A stretch of DNA of 64,000 nt from Macrosoma leucophasiata (lineage: Eukaryota > Arthropoda > Insecta > Lepidoptera > Hedylidae). Every line of letters starts with the position of its first letter. Positions within the stretch are counted from its first letter, which is position 1. The stretch is taken from positions 22,175,001 to 22,239,000 of the forward strand of contig JAWQUS010000001.1 in assembly GCA_036365455.1 (NCBI GenBank), read 5' to 3'. Under the pieces are notes generated by a model that did not search any database, was not told where the DNA came from, and saw only the letters and a list, made by a program, of their open reading frames with translations. The translations under genes were made by a program, and so were the position numbers. Positions 42,170-52,934 of the stretch are shown one piece after another.

Positions 42170-42790
42170 ATGTTATACAAGTGTGAGAATCTTTGGCAGA
42201 GACTTTTGTCCAGAATTTGCTGGTTTTCGGCTGAAATGTTGAATGATGTTCATGCATAATATTATTGTATGTACAATTAGCTGTACAATTTGGTATCATT
42301 ATGAGAATCGTGGCGATTTTTTTTTAAATTAACAAAGCACAACGAACAACACTTGAACACGATTTTGAGTTCAACGTTCAATGAAATATCTTCTTTTGCA
42401 TGAATGTATGTTTGGTCGTACATACACAAATCGATTATTTTATATTCGAAATAAATGTTCGATGGATAAAAAATGATAAAATTCGACAGTTAAAAAACGT
42501 ATCGATGTTTATTTTTGGTTTGAGCGAACGTTATTAATATGGTGCCGGTTTGCGTCGTGACGGGCTTTTGTAATTGCCTTTATCGATAATGTATGATTTT
42601 GATAATTCCCTATGTGATTATTGACTTAAATTACTATTCGTGTGTTGTATTCCGATTCAATTGAAAGATTTTTTACCGCTTAACCTTTTGTTAAAAGTAC
42701 TCATAATGGAAGTTATTGTTGTTCGTATAATTAGGCAAGAACCAATAAAGTTTAAATTAAACTTTTAAGTTATTTTATAGACGTTAAGGT
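42170..42790. other. No gene recognised
   Basis: AT-rich sequence; nothing supported. Confidence 0.4.
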
Positions 42791-42795
42791 CAACT

Positions 42796-43093
42796 TACTG
42801 GTGGTAGAGCTCCAGTGACGGAGCTCGCGGGCGTAGGCACCACCGCATTACCTAATATACTTGCCGCTAAATGATAGTGTTCAGCACTATCGTGTTCCGG
42901 TCAGCTGGTAATGTATGGCCCTGTAATTTCCGGCACAGAGGCATAACACCTTAGGCCTCAGGAGTGGTAACGCATCTGCATTTTGACCTTGGTCTTTGTG
43001 TGGGTGTCTATAGGCTGCAGTCATCACTTACCATCAATGTGAACTGCATGCTTGTTTAGCACTTCCATTACATAAAAAAAAAAAAAAAAAAAA
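42796..43093 (+). repeat. Family A repeat, full-length reference copy
   Basis: 5' tip tactggtggtagagctccag, then cctaatatacttgccgctaa, gtgttcagcactatcgtgtt, aatttccggcacagaggcat, caggagtggtaacgcatctg, tctataggctgcagtcatca, aactgcatgcttgttt and attacat followed by a 17-base A-run. Length ~290 bp. The A-tail indicates retroposition. No canonical tRNA A/B boxes are seen; the origin is unknown. Opposed to a reversed fragment at 43,145. Confidence 0.92.
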
Positions 43094-43144
43094 CACTGCA
43101 GCACTTTTTCAAGTGTTGTTAGACATTCCACGTCAAAGATAGGT

Positions 43145-43278
43145 TGGTAAACTCTGATCTAACCGGAATCACGATAGTGCTGAACACTACGATTCGGCTA
43201 TACCTAGATGGAATAATTAATGCGGTGATGCCTACGATATTTAGCTTCGGCACTGGAGCTCTACCACCAATTATTTTT
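43145..43278 (-). repeat. Family A repeat, 5' half
   Basis: taaccggaatcacgatagtg, ctgaacactac and actggagctctaccaccaat, reversed relative to the adjacent full copy. Confidence 0.75.
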
Positions 43279-43565
43279 TTTACCTTTATGCTGCTAATAG
43301 GTATACTGATTTTGTGTTATCGGAAAATATTATATGTGTACTAGGTATATGGTATAGTACTAGGTCTGAGATTTTACATACCATATAAGGGTCAAAATAC
43401 GCGATTTTGAACTTTTTAAAATAATATATTACTTATCGTATTTTGTCTTCCTCGATCTTACCTGTCTTTTTTTTTGTGTTTGCATTTTTATTGATAAGTT
43501 GAACGATATAAAATATGCAATTAATCTGATGGCAAGTGTAATTAATGTGAGGTTGTTGTTCGCAG

Positions 43566-43646
43566 GCGAGTCGAAAGATATCAAAATGTGGATATCTGTT
43601 CGTGGCGCCGGGCTGGGACTTCTCCAATCCGCTCTACAGAACCAAG
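43566..43646 (+). CDS. Candidate 81-bp internal coding exon (host gene, unknown)
   Basis: The segment is preceded by ggttgttgttcgcag, a plausible acceptor, and followed by AAG|gtaact, a good donor. It is exactly 27 codons. Frame 1 translates without stops and ends [19 protein letters not shown], with about two thirds G/C at third positions, while the flanks are strongly AT-rich. All three plus frames are open, so the frame is a preference (another reads ...[14 protein letters not shown]). I do not recognise the protein. It is not part of any repeat I could find in the window. If real, the flanking repeats are intronic. Confidence 0.4.
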
Positions 43647-43916
43647 GTAACTTTTACATACCTACATATTTTTATGGGTGTAGCATTGAACAGAGATGAA
43701 ACAGAAAATAACTTGATTTAGTGTTGTCAATTTCAGAAAAAAAAAGGAATATCGAAAAGCTTTTGCACATATAAATTTTACGTTTTTCTTTATTTTTCGA
43801 TAATGAATGCTCAAGTTTTAACCATTTCTCATTGCAACGAGTGTTGCAAATGTTATAGAAGTCCGACTCGCGCTTAGCCACTTTTTAAAACATGTTGTGG
43901 TTTGTGGTTTTATGCG

Positions 43917-44336
43917 TTTTTTTTTTGTTATTATGGCCAGCGCGGCCATAATAACAAAAAAAAACGCATATTGCCAGTCTCAAGTAAAACGATATTTCGT
44001 ATAATTATTTAAGCAGCGTAAAAGTTAGTATAATACAGTCAACAAGTATAATACGTAAGTATCAAGTATAATATGTCAGTCAAGTGAGTTATAATCAAGT
44101 TATTCGAGTAAAGCGATGGCTACTTTTCCAGAACATTTTACAATGAAGTTTTGGAGACAACCTGGAAGGTCGTGTTTTCGCACTGTTATTCTATTTCACT
44201 ATTCACGGGCACTGTAATAAACCTATATCAAACAAAATGCCACCAACTTTATTCAATATAACTTAAAAATACACCTAGAAAATGAAATAAAATAAGAGCA
44301 CCATACGCCTCTTTCAAGGTTCCCGCCAAAACTCTC
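43917..44336 (-). mobile_element. Family G poly(A) retroposon with 8-bp TSD
   Basis: Minus orientation: 5' end gagttttggcgggaaccttg at 44,336, A-tail as a T-run at 43,917-43,926. Direct repeat tttatgcg at 43,909-43,916 and 44,337-44,344 is a target duplication. Matches the copy at 39.3-39.75 kb. Near the tail it has a perfect palindrome (gttattatggcc-agcgc-ggccataataac). Confidence 0.82.
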
Positions 44337-44396
44337 TTTATGCGCTTTAAATCATCACGAAATAAACTCTTTAAATTCTAATAATAATGATATAAT

Positions 44397-44465
44397 AATG
44401 GCAACCCATTATATGTCCCACTGCTGGGCACGAGCCTCTCCCCTTTTTGGGGGGAGGCCGAACGA
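44397..44465 (+). repeat. LINE 3'-end-like repeat
   Basis: aatggcaacccattatatgt and cactgctgggcacgagcctc, followed by ggggggaggcc, match 27.78 kb. Confidence 0.6.
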
Positions 44466-44469
44466 ATTC

Positions 44470-46540
44470 TAATATTTACCACAAACAAACAGGTAACCTG
44501 GTAGCATCTTTGAACCTAGGTTGTCAGAAATATTTTAGGGCAATCTTATAAAGTTGGGAGTGTAAAATTCACTTGAAAAATGTTGACTATAAATCCAACC
44601 ATGCGAATGGGGTCGCCGACGGTTGTGACTGACGTGACCAATGATTTGCCTGTCGTTAACGCTAAATCAACTGTTAAATTTTAAAAAATAACAAAACACA
44701 TATCCGCTTTTATTTTAGGGATGCAAACATTGTAAAGCAATGATAAACGTATAGATTCAGTGATTTTCCAAAAAGTTATCGATGATTTTTATTAAGCCAC
44801 TATGTTGGTAGAAATATTTCTTATTTAGCTATGTCCAGATATCCAAAATAGTAGGGAATATAAAAAATCTTTCTTATTAAATTTATTTTTACAAATTTTC
44901 GATGTTTTCCTCGAAGACACAGATTTAAACACCATTAAAGGCCTATCTATGTTTGTATCAAGCTTCTTTAATTTTTCTGATATTTTTAATTTTATTTTTG
45001 TCGATAATTTTCGGTCTTGTTACACCACCTTTCCGTATTACACTTTATCCCGCGCGAACGGGATACGTTCACAGCCCTACTTGATTCTGCGTAAATGAAA
45101 AAGCTCAAAGGTTTTCGGTACATGACAGCCGACATGCTTTACACATTTTGGCGTCAACGCTACGATACGAGATTGCTGCTCAATCCCATTACACGAGAAT
45201 TATCAATGCATAACGGAACAATGTCCGTTGATTAATATTAATTATCCTTTGTAACAAAATATCAAATGCCTTCAATTATCAAGCTTATCCCGTCAAAATA
45301 ACACGCATAATAGCTTGGCGGATTATTTTTCATATGCTTGTTCAATTGATAGCTTTGCTCATTATTGAAAGTTAAGTGTTCGTATCATAATTTGCGTGAT
45401 CAACGCCTGATCATGTTGAGGACCTCTTTTTCATATAATTCAATGTATCGATTTAATTTGATGTATCGCATTATGCGTTATTACGCGGTTGCATTGGGTG
45501 CTTTGAGCGAAATTATTTTTCTGATATTATTTTAATCGAATGTACCTTCCGTACATGTATGACAACAAGCACACCATTACGCTTGTTGGGCCTTGTTTTA
45601 GGTTTAAAAAAAAATGTTTGTTTTTGGCGAAGTTTTTCTTTGTCTTTGATTTAGAATTTAGACGAATAAATTGTTTTTTTTTTCTTATAGTCAGATTTTG
45701 GCGGGAACTGGGTATTTGAATTTAGTATTTCTAATTTTCTAATTTAGTATTTTTTATTTTTTGTTGAATCTTTACTTTAGTAATTCCTAATACCTAACAC
45801 TTAAAGAGTCTGTAAACATTAAGTCGAAATAAAAACATTTTGATTTTGATATCATAGTTTAGTAATAGGATGTCCGGTGAGCAGCAATAGGCTGAAACAC
45901 AAGTACTATAACAAAAATTTTATTATTATCACCTCTAGTCTCCAATTATGTCTAAATAGGTCCTCCATAACGATGCCGTAGGTATGATACGGAATATCAA
46001 ACTGGAAAAGGCTTTCGCACACATCCTTATCCTTAACATTCGGTGGTGGCTTATTTTTACAGCCTGTATCAATTTAATTCAACCCAAACACGCCCATGAA
46101 TCTCTGACAGCTTCCATTTATGCTTAAATTAAAACGGATAGACGGTAGCTTTTTCACTGAAAACATTTTGATTGTTAAACATATTATTACGAAAGAAATA
46201 ATTGCTTGTACTCGTTGTAATGTGGGTTCCATAATATCAGTAATTAACCGGATTGAGGTTCGCGATAAGTGTGTTGTTCCACCAAATTTTTGCTATACTC
46301 AAACGCAAAAGTTAACGTTATAGAGTATAATAACAGCAATAAACATCGCGGGTTCGCTCGAAAACACGATTCGGGTCTAATGTACTTGTTTTATAAACAA
46401 AAAGAACCCCAATGTGACCCCTGTACTTTATTGATGTCCGACCATATCAGCGGTATCGCGTTCGGGGAATCTCTTTTTGTTTTGGGATCGATAGAATGCA
46501 GCTAAATAAAAAGTCAAAACAATACGTTAGTACCGAATCA
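44470..46540. other. No gene recognised; possible short retroposon about 45,695-45,860
   Basis: attttggcgggaactgggta at 45,695 resembles the family G 5' end, and aaaacattttgattttgat at 45,833 could be a tail. An 8-bp hairpin caacaagc/gcttgttg lies near 45,563-45,588. No coding frame with a motif. Confidence 0.35.
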
Positions 46541-46555
46541 ATCTTTTTTTTTTTT

Positions 46556-46740
46556 AAGTGTAAAGGTTGACGGAAAAGTCTTTGAGCCACCACAAGATGG
46601 TTAAAGTCGGCAATGACCACTTGCAGGTGTTGCCAAAGCGCTGCCAGCCCAGAAGGACTCGTTAACGCCAATTTTGAAGAAACTCAGATAATGCCGCTGT
46701 TTAGAACATCTCAGAGGAAAGTTTGTTCTACAATAGGCTA
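46556..46740 (-). pseudogene. LINE 3'-end fragment (same family as 6.73-8.19 kb)
   Basis: Minus orientation: cttgcaggtgttgccaaagc, gctgccagcccagaaggact and acatctcagaggaaagtttg align to 6,800-6,920. Only the last ~180 bp remain. Confidence 0.75.
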
Positions 46741-46744
46741 GTTG

Positions 46745-47380
46745 ACACTTTATCAACCTTCAAGTCGTTTAATATTTCTTATATTTTTTCTACTTAAATC
46801 TACTTCTCATAAACAGACTAAAACGTCGTAATCCATGATGGCGCTTAAGATTACCTGTCATATGACGTCACTAGTATGGTAAACAAAACTTATCATAACC
46901 ACAAGTTTAGTGACGTGTGGGTGACGCGTTGGTTTACAACCGGTATGACGTCATATCATTACAAGCGTTTAAGGAATTTGAAATATATTAAAAAAAAACA
47001 TATTTTCTAACTAAATTAATATCATATAGTGATTCATGATTTTTATTAATATAAAGGTGACATCAAATACTACAAGAAATAAAGATTTACAGGTCAATTA
47101 GCCTATTTGCATGATTTTCCACGAATTTCCCCTTTAGCTATACTACCGTATGTAACAAAATACGTTTGTCTGGCGCCTTGCGGTTTTTGAGTTAGTGACA
47201 TATTTGTGGTTTGCATTACCATTGCGTGATTCACAATTTGGCAGCGGCGTATTAATGAACTTTTACGTCACCTGCTTTAGCATTGAAATCTCTTGACCAA
47301 TCGAATCGACCGTGACCTGAAGGATAAAGACCATATTTTATATTGCATAACGTTGCACGATTTTTTCGAACTTGATTAAT
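46745..47380. other. No gene recognised; two TGACGTCA sites
   Basis: Perfect CRE-type palindromes at 46,863-46,870 and 46,946-46,953, in opposed contexts (catatgacgtcact / gtatgacgtcatat). They could be ends of a small inverted-repeat element or regulatory sites. Confidence 0.4.
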
Positions 47381-47384
47381 CTAC

Positions 47385-47647
47385 TGCCACAGTAGCCTAG
47401 TGGTAGCATGCCACTACTACTACGCTGGAGTCCTAGCTACATTCCTGGGTCAGGCTTCTATTGGGATTTTTCCATTTTCTGGAAGTTTTCCAGTACCTCG
47501 TAGGTTGGTAACGTGCCCGGAGATGTCAATAGGCTCGAAACATGGGTCAAAACGTAACCGGCGAAACGTGGGCGTTTGCGTGTATGTTTTAATGCGTGCA
47601 TTTAGCTCTGCCTACCCCTTCGGGGATTACAGGCGTGAAGTTACGTC
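47385..47647 (+). repeat. tRNA-derived SINE (family B), degraded head
   Basis: agtagcctagtggtagcatg keeps the A-box, but the B-box region is decayed and shortened. The body and end (ggagatgtcaataggctcga, ccttcggggattacaggcgt) are clear. Confidence 0.85.
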
Positions 47648-47649
47648 AA

Positions 47650-48135
47650 TAATCTAACAAGATAATAATTTTCACTGACTACTTGTTATTTTTGTGCACA
47701 GAGAAAAAAGTCAACTTAACTTGAAAATAAAAACAAATCTGTTAAATATCTGTATTTACGACAATATCTTTCGATGCCAGCAAGGAAATATTGTTATATT
47801 ATTATGCAAATGATAAAAAAGCGATGTCTGGAAGCGTCCCCGATCGATAACGAGCGACGGGGGGCCGGGCTGCGGCGCCAAAAAGTGTCAAAAAAGTTGC
47901 GCGCGCACATCTCTTGAGGCGCGAAATAAGAATATTATTAATCACGGGATTTCAAATGGAATTCGTTATGTAAAGTTGTTTGCGTATTTCAGTGATAACC
48001 GTCCCTTGGAAAATTCACCTAGTAAATAAGAATGAGGAATAACTAGATACTTCTCTCCTTCCTTGTCTACTGGCAACTCCATCTAGTTCATCCATTTTTA
48101 CTTATTATGCTCTAGCTCGTTCCGAAGCTTACGGG
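47650..48135. other. No gene recognised; GC-rich patch 47,830-47,930
   Basis: cgacggggggccgggctgcg and gttgcgcgcgcac stand out from AT-rich flanks. No frame is identified. Confidence 0.35.
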
Positions 48136-48139
48136 GTAA

Positions 48140-48245
48140 ACAACAGTGTATTAATATACTTGGCGCTAAATTTTAATCTATCGCTATCGTATTACGGTCT
48201 TATGGCCTCATAATTTCCGGCACAGAAGCACTCAGGGTGAGATTC
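48140..48245 (+). repeat. Family A repeat fragment
   Basis: attaatatacttggcgctaa and cataatttccggcacagaag are diverged family A words. Confidence 0.55.
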
Positions 48246-48249
48246 ACAT

Positions 48250-49540
48250 CAATATTGAAATACTTGGTTTTGTATTGATCTATGTTTATGAGCTCCCAGT
48301 ATTAACTTCTTTTTAAAGAGAACTCTAACTCTTACATCTTTGGTCGTCCTCTTCGTTACATTGATAATATTTCAAATATTGCTATGCAGTAATGAAATAC
48401 CCAGGAGTCGGTCTAGGCGATTTTCCTGTAGTGGGAAAGACCACAATTTATTTAAAGTCAAGAGGGCTTATGTTACACCCATGACTCAACCTGTGAAGGT
48501 CTATTATGTATATTTCAAACGAAACAGTTACAAATTACATTTCAAAGTCGTTTCGATGCCGATTAATATTCAATCAGATCGTTCGAATACATAAAATCGT
48601 ATACATGTGTGTCATCAAACAGTTTAAAATGTAAACTATGAACTCGACGAAGTAAACTAATATAAACATCATGATTCGCAGAAACACAAATACATCTTAA
48701 ATCTGTAGTGAAAGGAAATTAATTTTAGGAATGTAAGGCGGAAGTTGTTCTGAGTATGACGACCTTCATTCCTCAAATTATACAATTCGAATATTGCATA
48801 CATTACTTGTATGTATGTACAATCAATGGTCGGCAAAATTTTAAAAGCTTTTGAAACTATGTAGGAATTGTCGCACGATAGGCATTAGTCGAAATTGATA
48901 TTTTGGTCTGAATATTAAGTGTCACCACGAGTGTCGCGCTTTTGGCCTGACCATCATTCAATTTAATCGTAGAGTCGGATCTTTCTTTTTAGAGTTAGAT
49001 ATGCAGATAACGTATTGGAGCAACGGCTGCAGTCGCCTAATAGTACAGGGGCTCCCATGACTAACAGTGAGATTTTATCGCCTCAATACTTTTCGTAAAT
49101 TTGTATAATTAAGCTAAAGCAGTAATCATCACTATGGTCTGCATGTTCAACTACTTAAATAACAATTAATTCAGAGCCATAAAAACGAATTTCCCACGAC
49201 TCTTAACCACACAAATCGTGAGAAAACAGGCATGATCATAATTTTTCCCATCGAAAGCATATGGAAATGTGGGGGAAATTAGGGGGCGCGGTTGCCAATT
49301 GAACCGTGAACAACATGACAGGGGGGCGTGCTGGTCTAGATTCCCATCAGTCTCCGAACCACACAGACCCTTTTGAAAGTGACATCAAATACAATGGGGC
49401 TTATTGTCGTCGGTTAGACTTTCTAGGATGTAAAGTTATTGTAAAAAAATTCACATACCGGAATCCATGTGAACCCTGGCTGGGCGCAGGTTATCAGTTT
49501 GTAAATCAATATTCTTTTTTTATGTTACCAAGGTGTATGT
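48250..49540. other. No gene recognised
   Basis: An 84-codon plus frame at 48,340-48,594 has no recognisable domain. Otherwise AT-rich, with nothing supported. Confidence 0.35.
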
Positions 49541-49545
49541 ATTTC

Positions 49546-49798
49546 TACTGGTGGTCTAGTTCCAGTGACGGAGCTCGCGGGCGTAGACAACACCGCATTA
49601 CCATTTCTTGGCGCTAAAGAGTAGTGATCAGCACTATCAGGTGGTTATGTACGGTCCTGTAAGTTCCTGCATAGCCTCTAATATATACCTTAGACCTGAG
49701 GGAGTGGCAATGCATTTAAATTACAATCTCTGACTTCATGTTGATGTTTTTAGGCATCACATTATACAGAATTACTTACCATCAATGTTAACGGGTCG
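49546..49798 (+). repeat. Family A repeat, diverged
   Basis: tactggtggtctagttccag, gatcagcactatcaggtggt and cttaccatcaatgttaac. The 3' tail is lost. Confidence 0.75.
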
Positions 49799-49799
49799 C

Positions 49800-50265
49800 A
49801 TTGTAATATATGATATTAGATTTTCCAATTACGATTTCATAGGTTTAAACAAGGAAGTAAACAAGCTTTCAGTTAGTTCATATTCACGTGTTTTGGTGTA
49901 TTCAAATGAATATAACGTAGGAGAGACGTATACATAACAACTAGACATTCAACATTAGAGTTCCAACATCAGTTAATTTGAAAGGTTAAGTTTTCAACGC
50001 ATCAAATGTTTCTAAAATACCGCGAAGAACATTTATTTGAACGCCATTACGGCGAACAATCACTGAACTTTAGTAATTCACGAATAACAACGGATCAAGA
50101 TTGTATCGACATTCAATTTAACCCTATTTGTAACTAACTATGGCACGATAAGATCGAGTTGAGCCTAAAGCACTAATTGTGTTAAGGCGGGGGAAATATG
50201 CTAATATTTAGGTACTTTGTGTTCTAGGGGAAAATAAAATAAAAAAAAAATACGAAAATTAAAAC
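49800..50265. other. No gene recognised
   Basis: AT-rich sequence; nothing supported. Confidence 0.4.
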
Positions 50266-50269
50266 AAAC

Positions 50270-50528
50270 AATCAAGGAACAGCGCCGGTGGCGGGTGGGA
50301 AGGTCTCGCTCGCCTGTTTGGCCTGGCACCGTGCTGCGGCGTGTGCGTTGCCATCGATACGCGACGCGCATGCGCAACAAAATTCCTCTTAAATTTTGAG
50401 GAAGCGGTAGCGGAAGAGGAATTTTTTATTTTAATTTTTGAGGATGCGGAAACGGTTGAGGATCCCAAAATATTGCGGAACTTCCTCATTATGAGGAAGA
50501 GGAAGAGGAATCCTCAGCAACCCTAGTA
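50270..50528. repeat. GC-rich then GAGGAA-rich segment
   Basis: 50,275-50,385 is CpG-rich. 50,383-50,515 repeats gaggaa words (gaggaagaggaagaggaatc) and has ttcctc/gaggaa inverted pairs, ending gcaaccctag. It may be a non-autonomous element; ends not proven. Confidence 0.4.
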
Positions 50529-50549
50529 TACATTACTCCCAACTTCCTC

Positions 50550-50640
50550 TCTTACCCGACGTATCGGTCACTTTTCTCAGCTACCGTGCTCATGAGCAGT
50601 AATTGTTCAGCCTGGCCTCGTCAACCACTGTCAACCACTT
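50550..50640 (+). mobile_element. Penelope-terminus fragment
   Basis: ttacccgacgtatcggtcac and tcagctaccgtgctcatgag are the same module as at 7.50 and 18.87 kb. Confidence 0.65.
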
Positions 50641-50659
50641 TAGTGCTCAACGGTGCGGA

Positions 50660-50890
50660 TTTCTCGTTTGTTTCTGGCCACAACGTGTAAATTGTGGAAC
50701 GAACTTCCCTCTGAGGTGTTCCCTCGATGCTACAATATGATGTTCCTTAAAAATGGCGTCAAAACAGTCCTTCAGGGCTGGCAGCGCGTTGAAAACTCCC
50801 CTGGTATTGCAAATGTTCATAGGCGATGGTGACCACATTCCATCAGGTGGCCCGTCTGCTTGTCTGTCAACTTAATGACATAAAAAAAAA
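50660..50890 (+). pseudogene. LINE 3'-end fragment (same family as 6.73-8.19 kb)
   Basis: Plus orientation: aattgtggaacgaacttccc and ggcagcgcgttgaaaactcc translate like the LWNELPSEVFPRCYNM end of the 6.8-kb pseudogene. It ends cttaatgacat plus a 9-base A-run. Confidence 0.82.
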
Positions 50891-50929
50891 TATTACATCG
50901 TCGAATTAGTCTGTCCGTGACCACGGTAG

Positions 50930-51275
50930 CTTTTCGTTATTCCGGTTACCACCAACCACCTACCGATATGACTAGAGTGAAAATTGCACCACCTCTAATC
51001 GCTTAAGTCTTACGTCTCCTCGCAACACCCTAAGACGAGGATCGGAATGATAGGAGTCTTCCTTATGCAGTTGTGTAAATTTATTTAGGCTGACAACCCT
51101 TTCCGTTCACCAATTGCCCGATGAAGTAATACACACACATAGATAAACCTATAATGGTTTTATGTGTGTATTTGCATGTAACATCCTAATTTGTAAGAAT
51201 GTTTGTAAAAAATTAATTAAAAAAAAAATAGTTCTAGTCTCGAGACAAACCGCCTTCATACATCCATTCAAAATA
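50930..51275 (+). repeat. Family E repeat, longest copy
   Basis: tattccggttaccaccaacc, accctaagacgaggatcgga, gtcttccttatgcagttgtg, aattgcccgatgaagtaata and gtctcgagacaaaccgcc correspond to the 16.3 and 41.0 kb copies. Confidence 0.6.
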
Positions 51276-51342
51276 AAATAAGTTAGGCGGTCGAACCGCT
51301 GGTATATATCAATATCTAGATTGAATATGCGTAAGAAATTGG

Positions 51343-51383
51343 GTGATTACCCGTGAACCCCCAGTGGATTCACGGGTAATCAC
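51343..51383. repeat. Perfect 15-bp hairpin
   Basis: gtgattacccgtgaa (51,343-51,357) and ttcacgggtaatcac (51,369-51,383) flank an 11-base loop. A second, overlapping pairing (cccccagtgg with ccactggtggg, to 51,398) is possible. Confidence 0.9.
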
Positions 51384-51399
51384 TTAACCCACTGGTGGG

Positions 51400-52585
51400 T
51401 GGACGGGTAAAACCTTACATTTATGTACAAACTTTATTGTTATTGTTAATTCTAACTTTATTTCCTTGCTAGAACTCTCGTAGGTTCCCGAATCTTCCAA
51501 TTTTAATCTCTGACTGCACTGCTTCATTATTTTAATGTATTTTAAGTTTTTATTGGTAAACGATCACCATGACTACTTCAACTACAAAAGTTCGGTTTCA
51601 AAACCACCTGTTATCATAATAATATAGCACGCACATTTCGCCATAAACACAATAATGATTCGTTTGATCGTTTCGGTGACAGTCACCGCGTCGTGACTAC
51701 GATACGACACGACACGACAGATGCAGTTTCCTGAAGGCGAACGCACACTAAGCCGAGCCGAACAAGTTTAACGGGCCGATGAACTTAATTTTACATATCC
51801 TAATAAAGTTCTATGAAATATCGTTCACCGGTCCGCGTCGAATAGTCTATGGAAGTAACCCAGAAATTACTTGGGATGACATTATTGAATTTGGCGCAGC
51901 ATTTCGCATTGTGTCAAGATAGAAAGAACAGAGGAAATCAAAGCTATTTTTGACGTTATTGATTGTTTCGGTGCGATAGTTTCTTTTGGTATATATATAT
52001 TACAGCTACGAATAAGTAATTAGAAAGAAGTGTACCTAACCAGTGATAAAAAGTGTTCCCAAAATGCGTGGTGGCTATGCCCTCGAGGTCCCACACGGGA
52101 ATTTCAGTGTGGGGGCTTAAAAACTTCCTTAAGTTCGATTCTATTCGTTCGGCTCAGATAAACGTGCGTCCACCTTAAGCTTTCTAACCGCGACCACCGG
52201 CAAGTGGCGCGGATCGTACGCACGACTGCCTTCCGTTTCTTTACATTTTTACTATTGTCGTAGATCGTTTTTTTTTTTATTTTGTATATTATGAGACATT
52301 TCCAATTTGCGTTTGTATTTCCGATGTGGTTTTTAAAGTTTTTTGATAACTGTAATGCAGGTGCTATTATTTTTTGTGGTGACATGAAAGTGGTCAGTTC
52401 ACGTTGATGGTGGATGATTAAGTGCATATTGCGGAACTGTAGACATCTACAAAGAAATTTGGTCATTCAAATTTGCAGCATTAACTAGCTTTTATCAGTG
52501 TAGTAGATATATATACAACTTTAAGATAATGCATCATCATTATCATTACTCCTACCGAAAAATGACAGATTGTCGGGATAGACAT
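51400..52585. other. No gene recognised; faint family A fragment at 52,390-52,475 (minus)
   Basis: gtcagttcacgttgatggtg and actgtagacatctacaaaga are diverged family A words. A gatacgacacgacacgacag run lies at about 51,700. No coding frame is supported. Confidence 0.4.
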
Positions 52586-52590
52586 AGATC

Positions 52591-52809
52591 TACTGGTGGT
52601 AGGGCACCACCGCATTACCTTATATACTTGCCGCTAAATGGTAGTGTTCAGCACTATCGTGTTCCTGTCAGGTGGTAATGTACCGCTCTGTAATTTCCGG
52701 CACCGAGGCATAACACCTTACGCCTCAGGAGTGGTAACGCATCTGCATTCATCACTAAACATCAACGTGAACTGCATGCTTGTTTGCCACTTCCAATACA
52801 TAAAAAAAT
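52591..52809 (+). repeat. Family A repeat with internal deletions
   Basis: The 5' tip tactggtggtagggcaccac lacks the gagctccagtgacggagctc part. The region between gcatctgcatt and catcactaaacatc is also missing. Ends in an A-run. Confidence 0.85.
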
Positions 52810-52932
52810 AACACCCTGGGCCTCAGGAGTGGCAACCCATCTGCATTTTGCCCTCTGGTCATTGTGTGCAGTCATCACTTAACATCAATGTGAACTGTAT
52901 GCTTGTTTGCCACTTTCATTACATAAAAAAAA
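52810..52932 (+). repeat. Family A repeat, 3' half, tandem to the previous copy
   Basis: gcctcaggagtggcaaccca through tttgccactttcattacat and an A-run. Confidence 0.85.
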
Positions 52933-52934
52933 GA

